From: Sulfurovum sp.
GTDB taxonomy: Bacteria > Campylobacterota > Campylobacteria > Campylobacterales > Sulfurovaceae
Assembly (NCBI RefSeq): GCF_015493435.1
Contig: NZ_WGDD01000001.1
Span: forward strand, 1-64,000
Length of the DNA: 64,000 nucleotides
Reading direction: 5' to 3'
Positions 28,554 to 38,015 of the stretch are shown in pieces. Below the pieces are notes generated by a model that worked only from the letters and a program-made list of their open reading frames with translations, ran no database searches and had not been told where the DNA came from. Every line of letters starts with the position of its first letter. Within the stretch, counting starts at the first letter, position 1. The translations under genes were made by a program, and so were the position numbers.

Positions 28554-30632
28554 ATGAAGTTTTTCTATACACTTTTTTTTCTTTTCACTTTTGCTGCATT
28601 CCCGCTCCGGGCAAGCCCCAGAACAATCGATTTTTCCATGGTGATCTCGGGCGGTGTGAGTCTTGGAGCCTATGAGTCCGGCTACAACTGGGCTATGATA
28701 AAAATGATGAAGAACCTGCGTCAGCATGCCGTTTACATTAAGCCGGAGCTGCGTGCGGTCGCCGGTGCTTCTGCCGGCAGCATCAATGCTCTGCTCACGA
28801 CACTCTACTGGTGTCAAAAAGAAGATGTGCCGTTAAAGAACAGTGTGGAAGACAACCTTTTTTACGATACCTGGGTCGATCTCGGTATTGAAGATCTTAT
28901 GATTAAGGGTGAAGACCCCCATAACCAAAGTTCACTCTTCAGCCGCAGGGTTTTGCGTAAAAAAGCGCAAAAGATCATAGCGCATCTTCAAAAAGATATT
29001 TACAAAAAAGGGTGTGAAGTCGCTCTTGGCGTCTCTGTCACCAAAGCAACCCCCATTGTGGAAGACATTGCCGGAATACAGATCAAAAACCAGCATTTTT
29101 CCATTCCTTTCACGATGGAGGAGTATCAGGGGCATATGCGTATCAGCAACAGAAAGATGCCTCCCAGTACAGATTTTTACCTTTCCATTCCCGGCATCGA
29201 ACATAATGCTTCCAAAATAATCAATGTGCTTTTTGCCTCATCCGCTTTTCCCGGTGTCTTCCAGCAGGTCAAACTTGACTATGTGTACAAAGGAAAACCG
29301 TATAAAAATTATTTCATAGACGGCGGTGCTTATGACAATGTTCCGCTTCAACTCGCCATCGAACTGGACCGACGGTCTCACTTCTTTCTCTTTATGGACC
29401 CTTCCAATATGCGCAAAGAACCCAAACAAAAAGAAGAGGAGACGGAACAGGCTCCCATAGGTTTTTTCAGCAGCAATACGCTACCCCTGCTCAACACTCT
29501 GGAAATCTTTCAGTCCATGAAACTCTATGAGGCGATCAACAAATATTTCAGAGGCCATACGGACAATTCACTCATACTCTCTTCACGCTATCATCCTCTG
29601 ACCGGTAACTATCTTGAACACTTTGCTGCCTTTCTCGACAAAAATTTCAGACAATACGATTATCAGGTAGGCGTTTATGATGCCGTGTACCATCTTGCCA
29701 AAAAGCTCAGAACAGAAAAACATTTCAGCGGCTATTCGCAGGAAGCATTGATGCAGATACTTCAAAAAAAGATCGGCATCGACAAAAACCCAGATGCAAA
29801 AGAGGCATTCAAACTCTTTATGGACACTGAGTTTCACCATATCCGGCCCAAAACAGACAATCGCTACACTGCGATCTACAATGCCTTCAACCTGCAATGT
29901 ATCGACAGAAAACGCTATGGGTTTGAAGCGTTTAAAACGTTTCTTTCCAAACTCGATATGCACTATCTTCCTACCCCGAAAAGATCGTTTCTGCGTTATG
30001 CCAAAAAAGATATTGACAACTGGTACAAGAAACCGCTCCGCTTTGTGGTCAACCGTATCACGACCCTGGAGAACGACAGGGCGAAAGTCTACCCTGACTA
30101 CCGTTCTTTTGCCACACTCGCCAGTGTCAGTGCCTGGGCGGGAAGCACTTTCATCAAAGACAAAGAAGGCTTTGAATTTTTGCCGCTGAATGCCCCTGAC
30201 GATGGACAGAACGGCACGTTAAGAACCGCTCTGAGACTGCTGCCAGGAGGAATCTCTACCGACATGAAGAACGGCGGTATGAGCATGGGCTATACGGCAC
30301 TTTACCATTTGAACAAACCGCTGATCAGCGGTTTTGAAGGCAAAGCGTCCTATGTTCTGGGAAGCCATACCCCCGATTTTGTACGTTTTGATCTTGGCGC
30401 CTACAGCGAATACAGTAATGTCCTCAAATTCGGTGCCGGTGCCAGTCTGTTCGGAGATACAAAGGGGAAATTCTACAAAAAAGAAAGTGCCTACGGCTAC
30501 AACACGTACGTCGATCTGCTCGATATCTTCCGTCTCACCTATGTCCACCGGGGAGGCGATCTTTATACCAATGACTATCTTTATTTCGGTATTGAAAATA
30601 TTCCCAGTCTTCTCTACTGGCTGAGCCGTTAA
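28554..30632 (+). CDS. Patatin-like phospholipase, exported
   Basis: 692 aa from ATG 28554, which starts a clear signal peptide (KFFYTLFFLFTFAAFPLRA); the ORF track adds 21 non-homologous codons. The patatin domain (about 25-300) has the oxyanion loop SGGVSLGAYESG, nucleophile elbow GASAGS, and DGG motif IDGGAYDN, giving a Ser-Asp dyad. The C-terminal 350 residues contain no motif I recognise; the last part (YTALYHLNKPLISG...YLYFGIENIPSLL) could be beta-barrel-like, but this is uncertain. Confidence 0.85.
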   Translation: MKFFYTLFFLFTFAAFPLRASPRTIDFSMVISGGVSLGAYESGYNWAMIKMMKNLRQHAVYIKPELRAVAGASAGSINALLTTLYWCQKEDVPLKNSVEDNLFYDTWVDLGIEDLMIKGEDPHNQSSLFSRRVLRKKAQKIIAHLQKDIYKKGCEVALGVSVTKATPIVEDIAGIQIKNQHFSIPFTMEEYQGHMRISNRKMPPSTDFYLSIPGIEHNASKIINVLFASSAFPGVFQQVKLDYVYKGKPYKNYFIDGGAYDNVPLQLAIELDRRSHFFLFMDPSNMRKEPKQKEEETEQAPIGFFSSNTLPLLNTLEIFQSMKLYEAINKYFRGHTDNSLILSSRYHPLTGNYLEHFAAFLDKNFRQYDYQVGVYDAVYHLAKKLRTEKHFSGYSQEALMQILQKKIGIDKNPDAKEAFKLFMDTEFHHIRPKTDNRYTAIYNAFNLQCIDRKRYGFEAFKTFLSKLDMHYLPTPKRSFLRYAKKDIDNWYKKPLRFVVNRITTLENDRAKVYPDYRSFATLASVSAWAGSTFIKDKEGFEFLPLNAPDDGQNGTLRTALRLLPGGISTDMKNGGMSMGYTALYHLNKPLISGFEGKASYVLGSHTPDFVRFDLGAYSEYSNVLKFGAGASLFGDTKGKFYKKESAYGYNTYVDLLDIFRLTYVHRGGDLYTNDYLYFGIENIPSLLYWLSR

Positions 30633-30641
30633 TCCCTGATC

Positions 30642-31205
30642 TTATTTTGTATCTTTTTTCCTGGTCATAGCGTGCATCCCGTACCAGATAAGCCCTATGA
30701 CACTTACCGCTGCCAAAGGGGCGATCCAGGCATGGTGCTGCACAAAAGTGAACAGCAAAATGATCTTTGCACTGGCATAATAGGCACTGAGCCCGATAGT
30801 GAGTATAAAAATGATCGTTGCAAATATATTAAAGAATATAAACTTTTTAAAGTCATATTTTGACAGGGCCATGGAAATGGGTACCAGTGTTTTCACGCCA
30901 TACAGGAACTTCTGAATGAAAATCGCCCATACGCCGTATTTGCGCATAATGAGCGTGGCAAGTGCTATTTTGCGCTTGTGTTTGGCATAGTAGGGACGGA
31001 TATCTTTTTTATGGTATTTCCCAAGGTAGAAGAGAAAGTTGTCACCCATAAAATTGGCGACCATTGCCACGATCAGTGCCGTGGTCAGGTCCATATGTCC
31101 CAGATAGGAGAAAACCCCTGCCGCTGCCACAATGAAGAGAGAACCGCCGAAAGAGAAAAATGCGACCGCAAGATAACCCCAGGTCTCCAGAGAAGAAAAA
31201 TCCAT
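30642..31205 (-). CDS. DedA-family membrane protein
   Basis: 187 aa from the ATG at 31205 (MDFSSLETWGYLAVAFF); the ORF-track extension of 15 codons lacks support. Four to five membrane segments and the central FIQKFLYGVKTLVPISMALSKYDFKKF, matching the DedA/SNARE-associated signature region. The family flips or recycles polyprenyl or phospholipid carriers and affects membrane homeostasis. Confidence 0.82.
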   Translation of the reverse strand: MDFSSLETWGYLAVAFFSFGGSLFIVAAAGVFSYLGHMDLTTALIVAMVANFMGDNFLFYLGKYHKKDIRPYYAKHKRKIALATLIMRKYGVWAIFIQKFLYGVKTLVPISMALSKYDFKKFIFFNIFATIIFILTIGLSAYYASAKIILLFTFVQHHAWIAPLAAVSVIGLIWYGMHAMTRKKDTK

Positions 31206-31292
31206 ATATATTCCAAAATTTAAAATTAGGCAATGATATCCAAATATCATTAACCAAGCACATCTTTAATGGTTAATTTTTAATTCATTGGC

Positions 31293-31298
31293 TATAAT
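31293..31298 (+). promoter_or_regulatory. -10 box positioned for a leaderless transcript of the AEC transporter
   Basis: TATAAT ends only 7 bp before the ATG at 31306 and no ribosome-binding site intervenes, so the transcript would start at or within a base or two of the initiation codon. Confidence 0.5.
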
Positions 31299-31305
31299 CC
31301 CAACC

Positions 31306-32220
31306 ATGATCAGCACACTGTTTTCCATCATTTTTGTGTATGTCTTCATCCTGCTCGGCTACCTTGCCAAACGCATCTTCAAAGACGACATGAATACCAA
31401 AACCCTGACATTGATGTCAGTCTACTTTCTTCAGCCCTTTGTAACGGTCTGGGGTTTCAGTACCGCCAGGCTGCATGAGGAACATTTCTTTGTTCCCCTG
31501 ATCTATCTGGCGATCATCCTAGCGCTGCTGCTTCCGACTATCCTGATAGGCAGATTGATATTTTCAGATATTAAAAAACGGGCCATCTTCTCTATCGCCG
31601 GATTTGTGGGTAATACAGGCAACATCGGTATTCCTCTCGGCATAGCACTTTTCGGAGAGCAGAGTGTCATTTTTACCACACTCATCAATATTGCCAATGT
31701 ATTCGTCGTGTATGGGCTGGGCGTCTATATCTACTCGCGCGGCTCTTTTGGCATCAGACAGTCGCTTTTCAATATTGTAAAAATTCCTATCATACCTGCT
31801 TCCCTCATTGCAATATTAATGAATATAAACAATATCCGGTTTACTCCCGAAATAGAAGAATTCTTTAAAATGGGCGCCTATGCAGGCATTGTACTGCAAC
31901 TCTTCCTGCTCGGTACCTTCCTCCAGGGGATCCGCATCAGAGAACTGCATCCCAAACTGTTCATAGGGACCATGAGCCAGAAATTCATCATTGTTCCCCT
32001 TGCTACGGCACTCATTCTCTCTATGACCGGCCTGCCGCTTTTTGTCCAGGGTGTCATTTTCATGGAAATGATGACCCCGCTTGCCGTGGCCAACATCAAT
32101 CTTGCCTCGCTCTACGACTGCCGCCCCAAAGATGTTACGTCCCTTATACTGCTGAGCACCCTGCTCTTTATTCCCCTGCTTTTTCTCCTCAGTTATGTCA
32201 TAAATCACTACTATTTGTGA
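31306..32220 (+). CDS. AEC-family (auxin-efflux-carrier-like) transporter
   Basis: 304 aa, about ten hydrophobic segments in two similar halves; FVGNTGNIGIPLGIALFG resembles the conserved crossover motif of the AEC/BART superfamily. In bacteria such carriers move malate, malonate or other organic acids; the substrate cannot be told. Start taken as ATG 31306. Confidence 0.82.
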   Translation: MISTLFSIIFVYVFILLGYLAKRIFKDDMNTKTLTLMSVYFLQPFVTVWGFSTARLHEEHFFVPLIYLAIILALLLPTILIGRLIFSDIKKRAIFSIAGFVGNTGNIGIPLGIALFGEQSVIFTTLINIANVFVVYGLGVYIYSRGSFGIRQSLFNIVKIPIIPASLIAILMNINNIRFTPEIEEFFKMGAYAGIVLQLFLLGTFLQGIRIRELHPKLFIGTMSQKFIIVPLATALILSMTGLPLFVQGVIFMEMMTPLAVANINLASLYDCRPKDVTSLILLSTLLFIPLLFLLSYVINHYYL

Positions 32221-32252
32221 TAAAATAACCCATTCTACATTGAGGAGTTCCC

Positions 32253-33491
32253 ATGTCCAAAAAAACCCTTATCATCGGTGCCGGCGGTGTCGGCAATGTC
32301 GTTGCCTTCAAATGCGCCATGAATGACGGCACCTTCGGAGAAATCACGCTGGCAAGCAGGACGCTCAGCAAGTGCGATGCCATCGCGGCAAATGTCAAAG
32401 CCAAAACCGGTGTGGAGATCAAAACGGCTCAAGTCGATGCAGATTCGGTGCCCGAACTCATCGAGCTCATCAACCGTACCGGAGCGAATATCGTCATTAA
32501 TGTAGCACTCCCCTACCAGGACCTGACCATCATGGATGCCTGCGAGGAATGTCTTGTCGACTACCTTGACACAGCCAACTACGAACATCCGGACACTGCC
32601 AGCTTTGAGTACAGGGAACAGTGGGCCAGAGACGAAGAATACCGCAAAAGCAATATCATGGCACTGCTGGGCAGCGGCTTTGACCCGGGTGTGACCAATG
32701 TCTTCTGTGCCTATGCCCAGAAACACTATTTTGACGAGATCCATACCATAGACATTCTTGACTGCAATGCAGGGAACCACGGCTACCCCTTTGCCACCAA
32801 TTTCAACCCGGAGATCAACCTGCGTGAAGTCTCTGCCAAGGGCCGCTACTGGCAAAAAAACGAGAAGGGAGAGGGGGAATGGATCGAAACCGAACCGATG
32901 GAGATCAAACAGGTCTGGGACTATCCGGAAATCGGTCCCAAAGACTCCTATCTGCTCTACCACGAAGAGATGGAAAGTCTGGTCAAACACATCAAGGGGC
33001 TCAAACGTATCCGCTTCTTTATGACCTTCGGTGAAAGCTACCTGACGCACATGCGCTGCCTTGAAAATGTCGGCATGCTCGGTATTGAACCTGTAGAACA
33101 CAAAGGCCAGAAGATCATCCCCATTGAATTTCTCAAAACCCTCCTTCCCGACCCTGCAAGTCTGGGACCCCGTACCAAAGGCAAGACCAACATCGGCATT
33201 TTTGCCAAAGGCATCAAAGACGGCAAAGAGAAAACCGTATACATTTACCAGGTCAGTGACCATGAAAAATGCTACGAAGAGGTGCTCGCCCAGGCAGTCA
33301 GCTACACGACCGGCGTACCTGCCATGATCGGTGCCAAACTGATGCTTGAAGGCATCTGGGAGGGCAAAGGGGTCTTCAACATGGAACAGTTCGACCCTGA
33401 CCCCTTCATGGAAGAGCTCAACAGACAGGGACTGCCCTGGAAAGTCATGGAACTGGGAGCCAATGAAGACCTCAGAGTGGATATATCATGA
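32253..33491 (+). CDS. Carboxynorspermidine dehydrogenase (saccharopine dehydrogenase family)
   Basis: 412 aa. N-terminal NAD(P)-binding GAGGVGNVVAFKCA (about 9-22) and saccharopine-dehydrogenase-like body (INVALPYQDLTIMDACEE, GFDPGVTNVFCAYAQ). In Campylobacter this family condenses putrescine with aspartate semialdehyde to carboxyspermidine; with speA in the same window, that role is the best guess. GAGGAG precedes the ATG. The next gene starts inside its stop region (4 bp overlap). Confidence 0.88.
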   Translation: MSKKTLIIGAGGVGNVVAFKCAMNDGTFGEITLASRTLSKCDAIAANVKAKTGVEIKTAQVDADSVPELIELINRTGANIVINVALPYQDLTIMDACEECLVDYLDTANYEHPDTASFEYREQWARDEEYRKSNIMALLGSGFDPGVTNVFCAYAQKHYFDEIHTIDILDCNAGNHGYPFATNFNPEINLREVSAKGRYWQKNEKGEGEWIETEPMEIKQVWDYPEIGPKDSYLLYHEEMESLVKHIKGLKRIRFFMTFGESYLTHMRCLENVGMLGIEPVEHKGQKIIPIEFLKTLLPDPASLGPRTKGKTNIGIFAKGIKDGKEKTVYIYQVSDHEKCYEEVLAQAVSYTTGVPAMIGAKLMLEGIWEGKGVFNMEQFDPDPFMEELNRQGLPWKVMELGANEDLRVDIS

Positions 33492-34195
33492 CCTTCAACG
33501 GTTTCCCCCAAGAGGGACTTCAGTTTTTAAGCAAGATCATTACCCATAATTCCAAAGAGTGGCTTGATGCACACAGAGACGAATATGAACGCTGTATTGT
33601 GGCTCCAAACAAAGCCTATGTCGAAGAGATGGGAGAGCACCTGCAGATCCTGGTACCGACCATCCATGCCGAACCGAAAACCAACAAATCCCTCTTCCGC
33701 ATTTACCGTGACGCACGTTTTCACCTGAATGACCCCATCAAAACACGCATCGGTATCATCTTCTGGCAGGGGGCGGGACACCGTATGCAGAGCAGCAGTT
33801 TCTACATGCACTACGATCCCTTTGAAATCTTCGTAGCCACAGGCATACGCAACTTCAAACCCACCCTGCTGGCCGCCTACAGAGCATACATCCAAAACGA
33901 TGAACGGCGCAATGAGCTTCACGGCATTCTTCAGAACTTAAAGGCCAAAGGCTACACCCTTCCCGAACCAAAGTACAAACGTATGCCAAGGGAATGCGAC
34001 AGCAAAGAGGCACACAGTTATCTCTATCGCATGGGAGCTCTTTATGGCTACACCACTTTCCCGCCCGATGAAATCTTCCATTCCGAAGCGATCATTGACC
34101 GGAATTTCAAGATTTATGAAGACATGCTTCCCCTGCAGCAATGGCTTTATGAACTGACACTGCACTGTGATACCGATGCCGATACATTCAAATAA
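33488..34195 (+). CDS. DUF2461 family protein
   Basis: 235 aa. Clear DUF2461/TIGR02453 features: FNGFPQEGLQFLSKI, the NKSLFRIYRDARFHLNDPIKT block, GHRMQSSSFYMHYDP, and RMPRECDSKEAHSYL. No function is established for the family. Overlaps the upstream dehydrogenase gene by 4 bp, so it is co-expressed with it. Confidence 0.88.
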   Translation: MTFNGFPQEGLQFLSKIITHNSKEWLDAHRDEYERCIVAPNKAYVEEMGEHLQILVPTIHAEPKTNKSLFRIYRDARFHLNDPIKTRIGIIFWQGAGHRMQSSSFYMHYDPFEIFVATGIRNFKPTLLAAYRAYIQNDERRNELHGILQNLKAKGYTLPEPKYKRMPRECDSKEAHSYLYRMGALYGYTTFPPDEIFHSEAIIDRNFKIYEDMLPLQQWLYELTLHCDTDADTFK

Positions 34196-34270
34196 GCCGG
34201 GATTCTCCGTCTATACACATTTTTTGCACACAGTTAGACTACAATAACCTATCAAGCAAAAAGGCTTTTC

Positions 34271-35470
34271 ATGAAACATCATGTGGTAATACTCGGCGGA
34301 AGTTACGGCGGCATTTCTGCACTCAGAAAACTGCAGAGCGATCCCAATATCCTCATTACACTTATTGACCGGCATCCCTGCCATTATCTGCAGACAGAAG
34401 GGTATGAGCTCATTGCCGGCGATACCTACTTTTCCAATACCATTGTGAACCTCTCTTCGCTGTGTGCCAATTATCCCAATGTCACCTTCAGACACAGTAC
34501 GGTCAGAGAGATCGATCCGAAACAGAAGCGTATTTTCCTCGAAGAAGGGGAAGAGAGCTACGATACCCTTATTATCGCCATGGGATGTGTCACCAAACGT
34601 TTTGAATGCGACACACAGGTGTACCATTACTCTTCAGGGGCCAAAAGCCTCAGAGGCGCCTTGAAACTGAACCGGTTTTTTCAGGATGAGCTTTACAAAC
34701 GGCTTGAATCGGACAGGCATGCCAAAGAGAACTTCAACATCGTTATCGGAGGTGCCGGCCTTTCCGGTGTCGAGATCGCAGCAAGTATGCAGCATTTTTT
34801 CAACCGCTACTACAGAAGCAACACACTCTCCTGCGAAACACTCAATATCCACCTCATCGCCAGCAGGGAAAGCGTCCTGCACGGCATGCATCCCAAGATC
34901 ATCAAGATCACGACAAAAAGACTTAAATCGCTCCGGGTCAAGATACATACCCACTGCCGGATCGCTGCCATTGAAGACCATGAGGCTGTTATGACGAACG
35001 GAGAGAAAATTCCTTTCGATTTCATGATCTTTGCAGGCGGTACAACCGCCAATCCGGCCCTAAAGGATTTTGAAGCGGACAAGAACCGCAAAGGACAGAT
35101 CCTTGTTGATGATTCTATGCGCTGTCCTGCCTACAGCAATCTCTATGTCATAGGCGATGCAGCCGAACTGAAAGACAGACAGGGTAATATCCTTCCGCCT
35201 ACGGCAATGACAGCCATGGGAAGCGGTACACTGGCCGCAGAAAACATTATCAATACACTCGATGCAAAGGCATTGAAAAAAGCCGATCTCCGTATTGAAG
35301 GCATCGCTATTGCCCTCGGCGGAAAATATGCCGCGGTCGATATAAAATTCATACGCTTTTCAGGCTACCCGGCCTACCTGACAAAAAAGTTGATCGAAAA
35401 GATGTATAAATGGCCGCTCTGGTGGCTGGCATACAGGGGCTTCAAAAAGATCGAAAACTGCCGTATCTGA
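34271..35470 (+). CDS. NAD(P)/FAD-dependent oxidoreductase (NDH-2-like)
   Basis: 399 aa, two-dinucleotide-binding-domain flavoprotein. FAD motif VVILGGSYGGISALR (about 5-19), NADH motif IVIGGAGLSGVEIA (about 157-170), second FAD motif LYVIGDAAELKD (about 292). The C-terminal tail (KLIEKMYKWPLWWLAYRGF) is amphipathic and could anchor to the membrane, as in type II NADH dehydrogenases. The redox cysteines of sulfide:quinone reductases are not in recognisable positions, although two Cys occur near residue 110-120, so NDH-2 is preferred. Confidence 0.78.
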   Translation: MKHHVVILGGSYGGISALRKLQSDPNILITLIDRHPCHYLQTEGYELIAGDTYFSNTIVNLSSLCANYPNVTFRHSTVREIDPKQKRIFLEEGEESYDTLIIAMGCVTKRFECDTQVYHYSSGAKSLRGALKLNRFFQDELYKRLESDRHAKENFNIVIGGAGLSGVEIAASMQHFFNRYYRSNTLSCETLNIHLIASRESVLHGMHPKIIKITTKRLKSLRVKIHTHCRIAAIEDHEAVMTNGEKIPFDFMIFAGGTTANPALKDFEADKNRKGQILVDDSMRCPAYSNLYVIGDAAELKDRQGNILPPTAMTAMGSGTLAAENIINTLDAKALKKADLRIEGIAIALGGKYAAVDIKFIRFSGYPAYLTKKLIEKMYKWPLWWLAYRGFKKIENCRI

Positions 35471-36235
35471 TCAGCACAGCCCTATCATACTCATGAACCG
35501 TCCGCTGCATCCCTGCTCTTTTCGGTAAGAGAAAAAGGACGCCGTTTCACAAGCGGTACAGAGATGGCTCATTTCGATATTGGACGGCAAAAGACCGCTT
35601 TCAAGAAGTTGATATTTGTTAATATATGGAAGGTCGAGCCTGTATTTCCCCTGCTTTCCATCAAGGCAGGCTTCAGGTATTTCAAAAAAATGTCTGGCCA
35701 CGTCTTCTCCCACTTCATAGCAGCATTTTCCTATGGCCGGGCCAATACCTGCCCTTATCATCCGGGGATCACACCCGAACCTGTCCGCCATCATCCTGAC
35801 TGTTTTGGCAGCAATTTCTGTGTACGTCCCTTTCCAGCCTGCATGGACTGCCGCTGCCACCTTTTTTTCAGGTTCATACAGAAGAACGGGTACACAGTCC
35901 GCCGTCAAGATCGTCAGCATTACCCCCGGTACATCCGTGATCAGGGCATCACAGTCTGCCACTGCATCTTCGATCCCTTCCCAGCCTTTTGTCTCTTTGT
36001 CTCCTATGACCGCTATATGGTCGCTGTGTGTCTGCTCGGCAACGACAAAATGCATCTCCTTCGCCAAACCCAGTTCAGAAATGACCTTTTTCCGGTTCGC
36101 CACGATCTCCCGAGCCGCTTCCCCCGTATGGAGTGCTAGACTGAATGCATACGGTTCCATGGGGTCTTTCTGCGTGACTGCATGCAGACATCCAGTCTCT
36201 TCGGAAAGATTTTTAAAACGGTAAAAAGAAGCCAT
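35471..36235 (-). CDS. pgeF: Peptidoglycan editing factor PgeF (YfiH/laccase-domain)
   Basis: 254 aa from ATG 36235 (AAGGA five bases upstream); the ORF track adds 37 codons overlapping the rodA promoter. Zn-binding residues of the family are visible: H in AEQTHSDHIAV, C in LTADCVPVLL, H in AAVHAGWKGT. Family members act as purine nucleoside phosphorylase or remove misplaced L-Ser muropeptide precursors. Adjacent, divergent rodA also serves the wall. Confidence 0.9.
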   Translation of the reverse strand: MASFYRFKNLSEETGCLHAVTQKDPMEPYAFSLALHTGEAAREIVANRKKVISELGLAKEMHFVVAEQTHSDHIAVIGDKETKGWEGIEDAVADCDALITDVPGVMLTILTADCVPVLLYEPEKKVAAAVHAGWKGTYTEIAAKTVRMMADRFGCDPRMIRAGIGPAIGKCCYEVGEDVARHFFEIPEACLDGKQGKYRLDLPYINKYQLLESGLLPSNIEMSHLCTACETASFFSYRKEQGCSGRFMSMIGLC

Positions 36236-36258
36236 AGCAATCCTTATATCCTTTTCGA

Positions 36259-36264
36259 TATAAT
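36259..36264 (+). promoter_or_regulatory. Predicted -10 box of rodA
   Basis: TATAAT 25 bp before the rodA ATG, within the short divergent gap to pgeF. Confidence 0.5.
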
Positions 36265-36289
36265 ACCCTAAAAAACAGCAGGGTTGCGC

Positions 36290-37423
36290 ATGCTCGAATA
36301 CGACAAACGGATCTTTAAACATTTCTCCTATCTGCTCATACTGCAACTTATACCGATTTTTTATATTTCATCCTACCTCATTTACGAGATCAACAAACAT
36401 CTTTTCCAAAAACAAATGCTCTACTACGGTATCGCCGCTATTGCTTTCGTCGTTGCCGCGCTCATCCCGTGGAGGCGCATTCTCTGGTGGTTCGCCCCCC
36501 TCTTCTACCTTCTAAACCTCGCCCTGCTCATCGCTGTCGAATTTGTCGGGAAAAGCGTTCTGGGCGCCCAAAGATGGATCGAGATCCCCGGCATCGGCAT
36601 CACCATCCAGCCTTCAGAGTTCATCAAGGTCAACGTCATTATGCTCCTTGCCTATCTCATTTCAAAAAAACCGCCTCCGCGAAATGGCTACGGGATTATC
36701 GGGTTTTTTGTACTCTCACTGGTCATCATTATTCCTTTCGTCATCATTGCCAAAGAACCCGACCTCGGTACGGCTCTGGTACTGCTCATTACCGGTTACG
36801 GCATTCTCTTCATCATCGGGATCGACTGGAAGATCTGGGTCACCATCTTCATTCTTGCCGGTGCCGGTGCACCCCTTGTCTACGAACATGGTCTCAAACC
36901 TTACCAGAAAAAGCGTATCCACGACATGATCAACAAACCGAGCTACCAGGTAAGGCAGGCACTCATTGCCATCGGTTCGGGAGGCATCAACGGCCAAAGC
37001 AAAGAGGAGTCGACACAGACGCAGCTGAAATTCCTGCCTGTCTCTTCAACGGACTTCATCTTCGCCTATCTCGGAGAACGTTTCGGCCTCAAGGGCATGG
37101 TCACCGTCATTGCACTGTACATTCTGCTCATCCTCCATTTGCTCTATCTCTCTGCAAAATACAGCGGAGATTATCTCATCAAAACATTTTCAGCCGGACT
37201 GGCCTTCCTCTTCTTCGTCTACATGGGTGTCAACATCTTCATGATCATCGGACTCGCCCCGGTTGTAGGGCTCCCTCTGCCCATGTTCAGCCATGGCGGT
37301 ACCTCTTTCATTATTTTTGCGGTAATTTTTGGAATTTTACAAAATTTAATTGCCTTCAAAGACTACAATCGCTATACTTCGGACGCAAAAATAACCATGC
37401 AGACAAAAAGTAAACTTACTTAA
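36290..37423 (+). CDS. rodA: Rod-shape SEDS glycosyltransferase RodA
   Basis: 377 aa membrane peptidoglycan polymerase. About ten membrane segments; SEDS signature GAQRWIEIPGIGITIQPSEF (about 93-112), KEPDLGTAL with the catalytic Asp (about 153-161), and MFSHGGTSFI. RodA is preferred over FtsW because of overall length and loop sequence. Start ATG 36290 with CAGGG seven bases upstream. A tRNA gene begins 4 bp after the stop. Confidence 0.92.
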   Translation: MLEYDKRIFKHFSYLLILQLIPIFYISSYLIYEINKHLFQKQMLYYGIAAIAFVVAALIPWRRILWWFAPLFYLLNLALLIAVEFVGKSVLGAQRWIEIPGIGITIQPSEFIKVNVIMLLAYLISKKPPPRNGYGIIGFFVLSLVIIIPFVIIAKEPDLGTALVLLITGYGILFIIGIDWKIWVTIFILAGAGAPLVYEHGLKPYQKKRIHDMINKPSYQVRQALIAIGSGGINGQSKEESTQTQLKFLPVSSTDFIFAYLGERFGLKGMVTVIALYILLILHLLYLSAKYSGDYLIKTFSAGLAFLFFVYMGVNIFMIIGLAPVVGLPLPMFSHGGTSFIIFAVIFGILQNLIAFKDYNRYTSDAKITMQTKSKLT

Positions 37424-37427
37424 AGAC

Positions 37428-37504
37428 GGGTCTTTAGCTCAGCTGGTTAGAGCACTCGGCTCATAACCGAGTGGTCCAGGGTTCGAGTCCCTGAGGACCC
37501 ACCA
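37428..37504 (+). tRNA. tRNA with CAT anticodon (elongator Met or lysidine-Ile2)
   Basis: 77 nt with CCA. Acceptor GGGTCTT/AGGACCC, anticodon stem CTCGG/CCGAG around CTCATAA. Lacks the initiator features. The body (TTTAGCTCAG...GAGCA) resembles Bacillus-type tRNA-Ile2(CAU) as much as elongator Met, so the identity is left open. Confidence 0.9.
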
Positions 37505-37567
37505 CCTATAACTCTTAACAATCCCCTAAATTACACCGTTTCAGAGCTTTTACAGCATTTAATTTTT

Positions 37568-37807
37568 TTACTTTGGCACCCTGTTGGTATCATGGATATA
37601 ACTTATCTCTTTGAGTAGAGAGTGCGGTGTTTTGGCATAGTAAGTCTCTCTCCTGTCATATATCAAGTCTTGTGCGTTTATAGCGGTATCAGGCAAAACC
37701 CAAATCTGTATTTGCCTACCTGCAAGAACCAAATGCTGTAGCGTTCCATCTTTTTGCCAAATATCACGGCAGGATTCGGCAGAATATCTGCTATTTATCG
37801 GACTCAA
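37568..37807 (-). CDS. Small unidentified ORF downstream of hipB-like gene
   Basis: 79 aa in the ORF track, TTG start overlapping the end of the HTH gene by 17 bp; no ATG occurs in the frame. The sequence is soluble and protein-like (QIQIWVLPDTAINAQDLIYDRRETYYAKTPHSLL). I do not recognise it. It may be a third component of the HipA/HipB operon or a fragment of a larger lost gene. Confidence 0.35.
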   Translation of the reverse strand: MSPINSRYSAESCRDIWQKDGTLQHLVLAGRQIQIWVLPDTAINAQDLIYDRRETYYAKTPHSLLKEISYIHDTNRVPK

Positions 37808-38015
37808 ACGGATTTAAAGGCTTCACATCAAGCTCATAGCCAAGATGGTTGAGTATGTCATTGAGTGTGACTATGGAGACCTGGGCGATATGTCCATTTT
37901 CGAGCTTGGAAAGCGTTGCGCGTGAAATGTCTGCTTGTTGAGCTAAGGTCTCCTGTGTAAGCCCCCGCTCTTTTCTGAGTGTTTTGACAGTACTACCAAG
38001 TTCGAGTAAGTTCAA
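37791..38015 (-). CDS. HipB-like antitoxin, XRE helix-turn-helix
   Basis: 74 aa. Typical XRE HTH: LRKERGLTQETLAQQADISRATLSKLENG (about 13-41). Overlaps the upstream kinase gene by 23 bp. It presumably represses the operon through the palindrome in the hipA promoter and neutralises the kinase. Gene order is kinase first, HTH second, the reverse of classic hipBA. Confidence 0.87.
   Translation of the reverse strand: MNLLELGSTVKTLRKERGLTQETLAQQADISRATLSKLENGHIAQVSIVTLNDILNHLGYELDVKPLNPFESDK

Noticed and set aside
34271-35470. Flavoprotein considered as sulfide:quinone reductase
   Set aside because: The characteristic redox cysteine set is not seen at expected positions; NDH-2-like is safer.
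36469-37413. 314-aa plus-strand ORF inside rodA
   Set aside because: Out-of-frame shadow, very rich in His and Arg, no ribosome-binding site; rodA is certain.
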